Below, in pieces: positions 22,801 to 32,533 of a stretch of DNA of 64,000 nucleotides. The position numbers and the translations under genes are program-made. Origin of the DNA: Allantophomopsis cytisporea (lineage: Eukaryota; Ascomycota; Leotiomycetes; Phacidiales; Phacidiaceae); NCBI GenBank assembly GCA_024752435.1, contig CP103030.1, positions 1,302,001 through 1,366,000 of the forward strand, given 5' to 3'. Within the stretch, counting starts at the first letter, position 1; each line of letters starts with the position of its first letter. Below the pieces are notes generated by a model that saw only the letters and a list, made by a program, of their open reading frames with translations, did no database searches and was not told the origin of the DNA.

Positions 22801-23454
22801 TAAATGGAATTTTATTTTAAATAAGAAAAAACCGCTCAGACCACCGAGGTACACCATAAACCCCCCAGCTGAATACAAATCACCTGACAAGGCGCACCCG
22901 ACGCGTCCCACACGCCACCACTACACACCTCCGCGGTCCACCACGAGTACGAAAAGCCAACCCAAGTGCATACCCATGCCTCCACATCCCCACAACATCC
23001 ACAAGCACACATAAACTCACCTGTCACGAAGGATCCCATCACAGGTTGTATTCAAGCGTAATATCCAGTGGCGTTAAAGTCCTCGCGAGGAACAGCAATG
23101 ACAATGACATGACACGGTGCAGAGCCCGCCACCCCGCTACACGGCGCAAAGGCGAGGTGGCTTACGTCAAGGCGAGTTTTGCTACGTAGACAACGCGATC
23201 TAGCATGCAGTAAGAAGGAAGGAAGATGGGAAATGTGCGAGGGAGATGGGATTTTGCGGTGGAACTGCATGTGCGCGATTGTGGTGTTGCGGTATGTCGT
23301 GACGTGCGGGGAGGGGCATGAGGGTTGGGCTGTGGCTATGACAGGTGGGTTTGGGGAGGATGCTGCCTAGGGTTGTACTGCGTAGGATGCGTATTCGTGT
23401 TGCGAGTGTTTGGTTGCCGTGCTTGAGTCGGAGGTTGGAACGGCGGTTGGAGGC

Positions 23455-23510
23455 TGGACTTTGGACCTTGGATTTGGACTTTGGACTTTGGACTTTGGAC
23501 TTTGGACTGG
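23455..23510 (+). repeat. Heptamer minisatellite (TTTGGAC)n
   Basis: About eight head-to-tail copies of a 7-base unit TTTGGAC, with a few variants in the first copies. No gene overlaps it. Confidence 0.85.
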
Positions 23511-24726
23511 AGATTGGCGGATGTGCGGATTTGCAGACTTACAGATGCCGGATGGAGGTCTCTCCTACCGAGTTGATATGGAATGCTTGTGGTTGGTGCG
23601 GGAAATTATGAGCGGAGAGGAATGGGCGGAGAGATTCTGTATGTGTTGTTTAGTTCCGTAGAACAGATGGCATACAAGTGGTTGATGAGATGCGGATGTT
23701 GATATGGGCGATGATTTTGCATTGGGCTTTGGATTTGCATTGTTACTCTTGACTTGACTCGACTTGAATCAATTGCGCGATTGTGGTTAAGTTGCAGTTG
23801 CATTTGCATTTGCCCACGAGCACTGGATGCATCGAGTCCCATATATGATCAAATTGATGCGTAAAGCATATGTGAAGTCGCCACCGACGTCAATGGTGCT
23901 TGATTCCCCAAACGGCGAAGGGAAATCCAAGAGTCAAAGACGCGATGGTAGAACTCCGCGGTTGAGGAGTAGCATCTTGACAATTACGACGTTACCAATT
24001 TGTTTCGAGATTCTGGTACCTTATGGTATCCTACGGAGCATTTCACTCAACTGCATCGGTATTTGTGGTAGAGGTCGGAAGAAAAGGACCGAGATATATT
24101 TGCCTACACATGACTCGCTCGGGGGGCAGCTCTCTTCCTTCATACGTAGGAGGCTCTCTCCGTGAATGCAAGCAACGGTTATCGTACCAGGTCAACATGA
24201 ATCTAGGTCAATGTTGCAGATGGCTGACAGCAAAGGCTATCTGCATGCAAGACGTTGCATTTCAATTGCTATGATCTAGATTGAAATAGTTACGGAATAC
24301 TCAGATGAGTTTCTGTATCAATATTCGAGAATATTGTAGCGCATCGTTATCATCATCACACCATTGTACAAGTGAAAGTAACATTCTACGTATTTACGAG
24401 ATAAACAGAGGAACCAAACCGACACATCCCATTTCCACAACCCCATCTCAATCATCACCCATCACCCACCCATCACCTATCTTCACTCCCACACGTGAAC
24501 CCTTCATACAGTGTAAGTACTACTGTGTACATACTGCCAGTGTCTGCACACACACACACAAAACCCAACGGCCCAAAGACCCCCCGACGCCCCAACCGCA
24601 ACCACCGACCCCGATCTCCAAGCCGGCGACTCCAAAGCCCAGAACCCGAAGCCAATGCAGCCCATCGCGACCAATCCATCAGACGGGAGAGCGCTGCAAC
24701 TACGTACAGTAGTAAGCAGTACTTAC

Positions 24727-24904
24727 AGGGAGCAGCGGCATATCCCCCCAGTCAGTGTTATTCCATCCGCATCCCGTCCAGCGTGCCCAGCATGCTCAGC
24801 GATATTCGCGCCCCGGCTATGCAGGAGATGCAACGCAGGTAGATCGGGGAACTCTCCCATCTTCGTACTCGGGTTCGAGGGGTTGCGCGTGGCCTGTCGG
24901 AATT
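24727..24904 (-). other. Exon-like GC-rich island (minus strand)
   Basis: A 178-nt stretch bounded on the minus strand by CCCCCAAG before it and GTAAGT after it. More than one frame is open over most of it. It could be an exon of a noncoding or unrecognised spliced transcript; a chance arrangement is also possible. Confidence 0.2.
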
Positions 24905-25549
24905 CTTGGGGGTTTGTGGTTTTGGGGTTTTTAAGGTTGGGGTTGCATTTTGGGTTGCATTTGGGGTTGGTGGTGCGGCTTGTGGATGTAGGGACGGGGA
25001 TATCCAGATTTGGGGAGTGGATGAATGTGATATGAGGAGTGTCTGGCATGAATTGATGGATGTGTTTGTATATATTTGGATATTCAGTATTTTGGGAATA
25101 TATCCCGGGTAGGGTTATTGCTTTCGGTTGAATATGGTCTTGTAACTCTGTATTGGGTTGTATAATATTGATGGATGGTTAACAAATAGGATTTAAGGGA
25201 CAGACTCTACCATGATATTGAGTGATCTGGGATATCTACGGTACCTTGGATACAGCATTCAAGCGTGAATATTTATATATAGGACTTCAATTGTTGGAAT
25301 GAGAATCAAATACTTTATTCTCGACGGAAATTCCGAATAACAGCTCTGAATAAAATGCCTCTCACGACTCCTACAATATACTCAATAACAATACACAAGC
25401 GCACAGATTCAAAGTCCTAGTAACAACCCATCATATCCGTCACCAAATGCAATAAACCACCTTCAAACTTACTACATAAATCCACATTTCCATCAACATC
25501 CACAATCACATCCAAAGAGCAAAAGAAGAAGAAAAGAAATCAAACTTAC

Positions 25550-25765
25550 AATCCACTTCACAACCCAGTTCTCTGCAGGGACCACCAAAGCAAACCAAGA
25601 ACCCTCCCTAAGATCTCCCCCCCTTCCATCATCCTCACAAAAAAGAACACCCAGTGCCAAGCCACACAGCGCGCCATCACCGAGCACGCTCCCCGTCGTC
25701 CAAGGCAGATCTGCGCGCGATCGCGAGTACGGTGCACGACCGATCTCATCCGCGCGCCAGTCGAT
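25550..25765 (-). other. Exon-like GC-rich island (minus strand)
   Basis: A 216-nt stretch, 72 codons open, bounded on the minus strand by a branch and acceptor (AACTAATC...TTAAG) and by a GTAAGT donor. It would encode a segment beginning IDWRADEIGRAPYSRSRADL. I recognise no family. Together with 24727-24904 and a CAG/GTGAGT donor at 23021, it hints at a spliced minus-strand transcript. Confidence 0.22.
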
Positions 25766-25939
25766 CTTAAGTTGATTAGTTATCACTAAGCAACAGGGCA
25801 GAAGTATGTAAGGTAAGGAATTAAGTTAGTTCTCTCCTCTGACCGTCCTAACCTCTCTAACCTCACGCTTCCAAGCTCTCTGCACTAAGATCTCCGTTCT
25901 AACATCAGCTTCATCCCTTAACTAGATGCCCTCATCCCC

Positions 25940-25967
25940 TTATGCCTTATGCCTTATGCCTTATGCC
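25940..25967 (+). repeat. (TTATGCC)4 tandem repeat
   Basis: Four exact copies of a 7-base unit in a C-rich block. Confidence 0.85.
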
Positions 25968-27220
25968 TCACCTCATACCCTCATGTCCTCGTCCCTGTAT
26001 CCTTCTACCCTATCCCCAACTAACTTCCCACTCCACCCTTACGTATCTAAATCATCGTCGCTCCGTTGCTCACTCTGCTCAATCCCACTTGTCACTCTCA
26101 TCACTCTCGTCACTCCTCCCCTCCCCACTTCACTCCACAAATCCACTCTACTCTACCCTCTCCAGCCCAGTACCCGCTTCCATCCAAAGCATACCTACGT
26201 AGGTGCGCGGACTCCCATCTTCTATCTTCTACGTACTGGCGTGACTGGTAACCTTCACGGATCTGTGCGCGGATCTGGTGGTGGCCGCCGTCGTGCGGAT
26301 CGTCACTTGTATGGATTCAATGAGGTGGACTCCGTGCGGATGTGCTGATCAGTTTGGGATGGAAGTTTTGGGGGGTCGGACGGGTGATGTGATACAGTAG
26401 GTATTTAGGTTGTGAGGCTTCTTCGGGGCTGTTGTTTGATGGATGAAGGTTGTTGGGAAGTTTATTGGGAAGTCACGAGGTTTGGTGTGTTTGTATGCAG
26501 AGTAGTGGGATTTATTGGGTTGTGGGTGGGATGTTTGAAGGCGGCTGGATGTACGTAGGTAGGTAGGGCTCTTTGGGGATATTTTGGGTGGAGGTACGTC
26601 AGTACTGTATCATTGTGATATTCATGTTTGTATTTCGTCGCTGATGGTATTACGAGTATCAGAATGGAATACACCATGATTGTGATTGTGGTTGAGATTG
26701 AGATTTACATGGACATCAACATTCATCATATCACATAGCCAAGCACAGCTCCTCATATTACCTTTCGTAGAGACACTTCCTTCATCCCCCCATCTCATCC
26801 CATCCCATCCGCAACCCCATCAAGAGAGTTCCACATATATCACAGGAACCTCAACCCGGACTCCCATATGAATCTTGAACCTCAACCCCTCAGATATGGC
26901 AGAGTTCAAGCACGCTCCGTATCCATCGTATCGCCGTATCCTCCGTACCTGAGCATGATACAACCCCAACCCTGCATGTGTATCCGTATCTAAATTGCAT
27001 GCATCATCTCCCATGTGCTGCACGGGTTGTTGATTCGAATGGCAAATGTTGCGATTGGGTACTGCTGCGATGTGAGATCAGATCTCGCAGCTCGCATGTG
27101 AGTGAGATGCTGTCGAAGGGGGAGGGATTGGATTTGGAATGCGATGCTGCATGATCACTGGAACTTGCGTAGAATATGGTTGCGCGGAGAAGGTAGTAGG
27201 GAGGGACATGGACAGGGAGA

Positions 27221-27260
27221 TGGCTGTTTGGCTTTGGCTGTTTGGCTGTTTGGCTGTTTG
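27221..27260 (+). repeat. Octamer repeat (TGGCTGTT)n
   Basis: About five copies of an 8-base unit, one of them shortened. Confidence 0.8.
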
Positions 27261-27433
27261 CGGATATGTGGCTGGTGGGTGATGGGTAGTGGGGGTTATG
27301 TTCTTGGGATGATTCGCCTTATCTGGTTGAGTATTGTATACTGCGGACTACTTTGTACCTTCAACAGAGGATCATGTGTATGTGGATGTGTAGATGTATG
27401 TAGATGTATTTGTTTATACTTTCCACGTGAACA

Positions 27434-27450
27434 CGTTCGTTCGTTCGTTC
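27434..27450 (+). repeat. (CGTT)4 microsatellite
   Basis: Four perfect CGTT units. Confidence 0.8.
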
Positions 27451-27702
27451 AATAATCCCCGCTGACATGCAACACCACTTCCGTTCCACAACGGCCTCGG
27501 CGTACGTACCGTACCTTATTGAATCTTCCAAAGTCCAAGCATCACTCTACCATCCCATCCATTCCACCCCTGGAAACTATTGAATAGGTAACTTTCCATG
27601 TCAACTTCAAACCATCTTCAAAAAACCATTCATACACGGTAGATTGAACTGCAATATCCATCAAATCCGGCAAATCTCCATCACAGAATGATTGTAACAG
27701 AA

Positions 27703-27725
27703 TCTCATCTCATCTCATCTCATCT
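27703..27725 (+). repeat. (TCTCA)n microsatellite
   Basis: About four and a half copies of a 5-base unit. Confidence 0.8.
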
Positions 27726-27820
27726 TACAGCAAAGAAGTATTCATTATGATGTAAATACGTAGTACATCATCGCCTAACCCTCATCGCAAGCAGCCAGAA
27801 CAAACCTACTCACCAGCACT

Positions 27821-27886
27821 CATCCATATCCACATTCATACCCACATCCATACCCACATCCATATCCACATCCACATTCACATCTA
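27821..27886 (+). repeat. Degenerate CCATAC/CCACAT hexamer array
   Basis: About eleven imperfect 6-base units (CCACAT, CCATAC, CCATAT, CATTCA) over 66 bp. Confidence 0.75.
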
Positions 27887-28090
27887 CTTGTACTTACATA
27901 ACTACCCCCAAAAATCGACATAGCCGCATGTCACCTCACAGCCTCGAACAAAGCCTCCAACCCAGCCTCCAACTCAACCTCGACCTCCCCCCAAAAGGAA
28001 TTTGACATCATGCAATCAAAAGAAATCAATCCTCCACGGACATTCACCACACACGAGATCGTGGGACCGCGATTAGCTCCATCGAAATAG

Positions 28091-28134
28091 CGTTGGCGCT
28101 GGCGCTGGCGTTGACGCTGGCGTTGACGCTGCTG
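28091..28134 (+). repeat. Hexamer array (GGCGCT/GGCGTT/GACGCT)
   Basis: Seven imperfect 6-base units, GC-rich, within the desert. Confidence 0.8.
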
Positions 28135-28348
28135 CCCTTGCGATGTAATGTGATGTACCTAATGTATGACCTACCTGACCTACCTGACCTACGCAGTAAT
28201 TAATAATGCTGCTTCTTCTTGTTCCTGTTCGGTCTGTCACTGGTGTCTGCTCTGCCTTTCTGCTCTTTCGGGCTATAGGTATCTACCTAGACAGGGATTT
28301 GGGGTTGGTGTCCGCCCCCAATGGGAGATGCCGGGCTTAGGGTTCTGG

Positions 28349-28387
28349 TATGCTATGCTGTGCTGTGCTATGTTGTGCTACGCTATG
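28349..28387 (+). repeat. Pentamer array (ATGCT/GTGCT)
   Basis: About eight 5-base units with A/G variation at the first base. Confidence 0.8.
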
Positions 28388-29014
28388 GGACTTGTGGGGT
28401 GGGTGTGGTGGATGGAGGCTTTTGGTATAGGGCTTGAACGGTGACGGTGATGGTGGTGGTGGTGGTATGTTTGTGCTGTTGGCGCTGGAGAACACTTGTG
28501 AGTGTGCGTATGTGTGCTCTTGTGGCTCGCTGGTTGCTGGGGGAATCGAGAGGCTTTGCGCGTGGGCTGGGATTGCCTTGATGGATTGAATGGATTGAAT
28601 GGATTGGAACGGGGGTGTATTATTGGATGCCTTTGGGGTTTATGTCTACTACGGAGAATACTTGGTCTCGATGAAGGGAGTATGGATTGATGGTGGTGAT
28701 TCTTCGGCGGAACTCTTACTGTGGTATGATAAGAGTGAGGATAATGACTGAGTAGATATCGAGATGGGAGAACACCACAATGACTCGATTTCTATCCTAT
28801 CAACCATCATCAAGATTCTAATGAACAACATGTGAATACTTTCCCTCCCTTATCTTTCATAAATGTCTGAATTCAGGAATTCAGAAATCCCTCAGATATG
28901 TCAAACCTTCACGTCACCCTCTTTACTGCTCTATCTCGTCATCCCAAAACGAACGTGTTCTTCACGTTCAACTCTGCTACGACGAACGTACAATCTCCAT
29001 CTGAACATCTGCAT

Positions 29015-29045
29015 GAAGCTCAAGCTCAAACTCAAGCTCAAGCTC
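29015..29045 (+). repeat. (CAAGCT)n repeat
   Basis: About five imperfect copies of a 6-base unit. Confidence 0.75.
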
Positions 29046-29309
29046 CTATTCAATCACCAACCCCCATAGGAAAGGCGATGTCATGCCCCCCTCCCATACT
29101 ATTTGCCCAGTCCCCACTTTATTCTACGGGCAAAAAGATCTGGTAGCGTCGACTTCTTTGCGTAGGTCTGGGAACTAGAGGCCTAGACGAGGCGGTTGGA
29201 CGGCCAAGACAGTCCCGTGAACTGGGCTTGAACTCAATTGATCATTGGTTGGTGCTTTCGGTGGAGGTGTGTCGGGAGGGAGGGAAGGGTGGTCTAGACA
29301 ATTGGGATT

Positions 29310-29360
29310 GGAAATGTGAATGGAAATGTGAATGGAAATGGAAATGGAAATGGAAATGGG
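29310..29360 (+). repeat. (GGAAAT)n hexamer array
   Basis: About eight copies of a 6-base purine-rich unit (GGAAAT, with GTGAAT variants). Confidence 0.85.
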
Positions 29361-30216
29361 AGGAGATGGAGATACTTGATCAGATCGTTGAACCGGATGA
29401 GGATTTCTATGGGATTGAACATAGGTAGTAAAGCTAGGATCTGGAGCTGGTGAGGGTAACGGCGGCGATGATCATGGCGGTTGAGACAGTTCAGTCAGCC
29501 GGTCCTACTACTCCATCAATAATACATCTTGAATGAGAAGAGGGCATCCCCGAATTGGGAAATCTCTCACTCTCATTTCTCGGTGCGTTTCGAATAGCTT
29601 CACGGAACACCCTCGACCAACTTCAAGGTACCGGAGCCTCGCTCAGGATTTTCATGGATCGAATGATCCCAGTGGGAAGTGAGTGAGGAAATGGATGTGC
29701 TTCCTCCAGCCACGCCTTCACCAACTTGTCGTCGTCCATCCATACTTGTTACCTGATGGATATGACCGTGCCTTACCTCACGTATTCTGCGACTCGACTA
29801 TCTATCTATTTGACTTATCGACATGCCTGTCCTTGACCTTGCTTGGCGACTTTGCTTGCTTGTCATGTCATCGCGTATGGGTGGTAGATAGCCGCGAAAG
29901 CTTAATCCAGATATCCGTTTGGCTCCTGTGCATTTGACTTTTCTTCCCTCTCCTTCTGGTCGGATCTCGAATCTCGACTCTGCGGTATCTGGGACCCTGA
30001 TCAGTGTGTGGGTGTTGGTTCTTTTTGGGGGGTTGACTACTTCCGCCACCGTAGACAGACATCCACAACCAAGTCACACACACACACACACTTCTCTGCC
30101 GCACACGCACACACATACTTACTCTCTCTATACACACACAATTATCCATACGAATACGCTTCTCACCAAATATCTCCGGCTCACAGCTTAACTTGACTTT
30201 CGATCATTCATCCATT

Positions 30217-30248
30217 CACTCGCTCACTCACTCACTCACTCACTCACT
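30217..30248 (+). repeat. (CACT)n microsatellite
   Basis: About eight CACT units, one with a G substitution. It lies about 1 kb upstream of the gene at 31265, perhaps in its leader or promoter. Confidence 0.85.
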
Positions 30249-30423
30249 GCCCTGCCCTGCTATTCCCCTCACCCATACAGTAAAGGCACGGCGTCTTTAT
30301 CCTATCTCAAGTACCCGACTGATATTTAATATCTCCTTCGCCACCCGTCCTCTCAACCTCATCTTCAACTACTACCTACTGTACAGTACGAACAATTTCA
30401 TACGCCATACAGTCGTTGCAGAA

Positions 30424-30459
30424 TCATCTTCATCTTCATCTTCATCTTCATCTTCATCT
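30424..30459 (+). repeat. (TCATCT)6 repeat
   Basis: Six copies of a 6-base pyrimidine-rich unit, about 800 bp upstream of the gene at 31265. Confidence 0.85.
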
Positions 30460-31264
30460 CAAACATACTCCGCAACATGGTGTGAAAGTATCCTCAATTA
30501 TACTTCACCATACATAATACCTAATACCCTACTCAAAAACGATCGACCAATATCTTCCCCAATACCATCATTGATTCCATCAATCCGGACCTGAAAAAAG
30601 AACCAACCGATTGATTGCCTACCGTAGCAATCTACTCCACCAAAAAAGACTCCCAGGAATTTCAATCTTACAAATCACGCCTCGGCCTGAGTCCGCTGAT
30701 CTCCCAGGACCCGATTCCGAGCCACTTCCACAACCAGCTCCACCATCGTCGTCAATTCGCTTGGTGGCTTCGATCGTCAACCACATCGATTTCCACGGCC
30801 CTGCCCAACCGCATCTGAACATCGCAACTGCCATAGCATCTCATCCTTAGCAATCGGACCTGACAATTTGATCTCGCATTTCTGATTCATCAGATCTTTG
30901 TACAAGCTACTTACAACCAGTCCCAAACTTTGCATTTTATTGTATTTTTCACCCGATTCTCCGCTATTTCTATCTGACGCTTGTATCTCTATTCCTTCTT
31001 CTTCCGCGATTCTCCAGTCGTGCCTTTCAAAGAACAAATATCGTGGCTCCCCCGCTTCGGTCCGCTTATCATTTCACCTCTTCTATTAAAACACTCTTCA
31101 GTTTGACATCTCTCTTTCAAACTTTATCTTTCAAGTTATCAACAACCCTTTCCGGTTTCAATTGTTGAATAACTTATAAGCCCTGTGATATCTTTCATCT
31201 TATCTTAAAAGAAGACCACTTTCCACTCATCAATCACCACCAATCGACATCGACAACAGCAATC

Positions 31265-32533
31265 ATGCCACCAAACAGAGTCCACATGCCCATCAAGCCG
31301 GTGAAGGTACACTTTTATGAAATCCCTGTATTTGATCATAAACTGACACCAATTTAGACCGAGAGAACTCACGAGGAGAATCAAGAGAGAGCATACATTG
31401 CCGCCTCTCGAAGAAGTGACCGCAGTCTGGAAGCACGTGTTGAGTCTGCACGTCGAGCATCTGAGATTCATAAGAGACGAACTGGACGATCACTACGAGT
31501 CACGGAGCAAGATGTCATTAATGAAGAGATGTATGAAGAAGAAGATGATGACCTCCATATGCCATGGCGTTATGCCGGCCTGGCTCGCCACTTACAGACC
31601 AACAACGCCGAGTTGAACAGCCAACTTCAAGCTACCCTCATTGCCCAACTCGGTGTGAGAGATTACATGAGACAGAATGAAGTTCACACTCAATACGAGC
31701 AGGCCTTCCCTGGTTCATTATCACACTCCATGTACAACCCATACGGTCCAGGTATGATGAGTCCAAACCCACAGACGAATACCACTACGAACATGAACGC
31801 GAACATGACCCCGAAGATGAACATGAACATGCCCAACTACGGCAGACAGACACCATATCCATCTAATCAAAACACGAACATCGCTCAAGGACGCTCTGCA
31901 TCCATTGCTGCTGTCGAGAATCATTCATCACCAATGTCAACATCCACAGACCCTGCCCGTCGTCACTCCGTCGCACAAGCACAGTCATCGTCGTCGGCCT
32001 CACCAGTCATGAGCCGAACCCCTCAACCATCATCCATACAGCGCTCCAACGCTCCCACACTCACACCAACCTTCAGCTCGAGCAACTACGACATGTCACA
32101 ATTTGAGAACAACGATCCATTTGCAAACACAGCTAATAATATGTTCACCACTTCTCTCCCTAACGAGACTCAGCAACTCCTTGGCAACACTTTCCCATAC
32201 CAGAACTTCGATGCCTCCTTCATGGCTGGCTATGGCCTCGGTGCCCAGCAAACTTGGGACTTTAACACCAATACTCCCCGCAGTGCTGATGGGTTACCAA
32301 AACCATCTCATCGTGGTCTCAACTCCACCCTCGCTCCATCTGCTATGGTGCGCTCCGGCTCCCAGACCGACTTCAACGCCATTAGCGCTACTGACTCTGG
32401 TATGGGGTTTTTTGACGCTGCCATGAACTACGGTAGTCAGGGTAACAGCGTTGCTGGCACGCCTGGAATCAATGGCGAGGCCTGGACAAACTTCATCGAG
32501 GAGAATAGCTGGGCTGACATCTCTGGACAATAA
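31265..32533 (+). CDS. Conserved fungal protein of unknown function
   Basis: I do not recognise a named family, although the N-terminal block looks like a conserved Pezizomycotina protein. Exons are 31265-31306 and 31358-32533; the 51-nt intron has an AACTGAC branch site. The product is 405 residues. Residues 1-85 are highly charged (ERAYIAASRRSDRSLEARV, RRASEIHKRRTGRSLRVTEQ) and end in an acidic patch (EEMYEEEDDDLHM), suggesting a helical nucleic-acid or protein contact region. The rest is low-complexity, rich in Asn, Met, Pro, Ser and Gln, with repeated NMN motifs, and ends with aromatic/acidic NFIEENSWADISGQ, which resembles an activation-type tail. A nuclear regulator is an inference only. 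The gene follows an 11-kb gene-free interval and a CT-rich leader. Confidence 0.82.

Larger units (their letters stand above)
22801..31264. other. Gene desert rich in simple repeats and strand-biased blocks
   Basis: About 8.5 kb with no confident gene, ending at the start codon of the conserved gene at 31265. It alternates between G-rich plus-strand blocks (for example 23200-23640, 26240-26560, 28280-28690, 29230-29480) and C-rich blocks (24400-24700, 25340-25700, 25920-26200). It holds at least a dozen short tandem repeats. A few GC-rich minus-strand islands are flanked by good splice sites (24727-24904, 25550-25765). It could be a long regulatory region, a long multi-intron leader, or carry noncoding transcripts; the sequence alone cannot decide. 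Confidence 0.5.

Noticed and set aside
22836..23042. Cys/Trp-rich minus-strand open stretch
   Set aside because: It spans a likely GTGAGT donor and resembles no small secreted cysteine-rich protein; there is no signal peptide.
23857..23874. A 17-base match to a segment near 51548
   Set aside because: One exact 17-mer pair is within chance expectation for 64 kb, and the second copy is inside MSN5 coding sequence.
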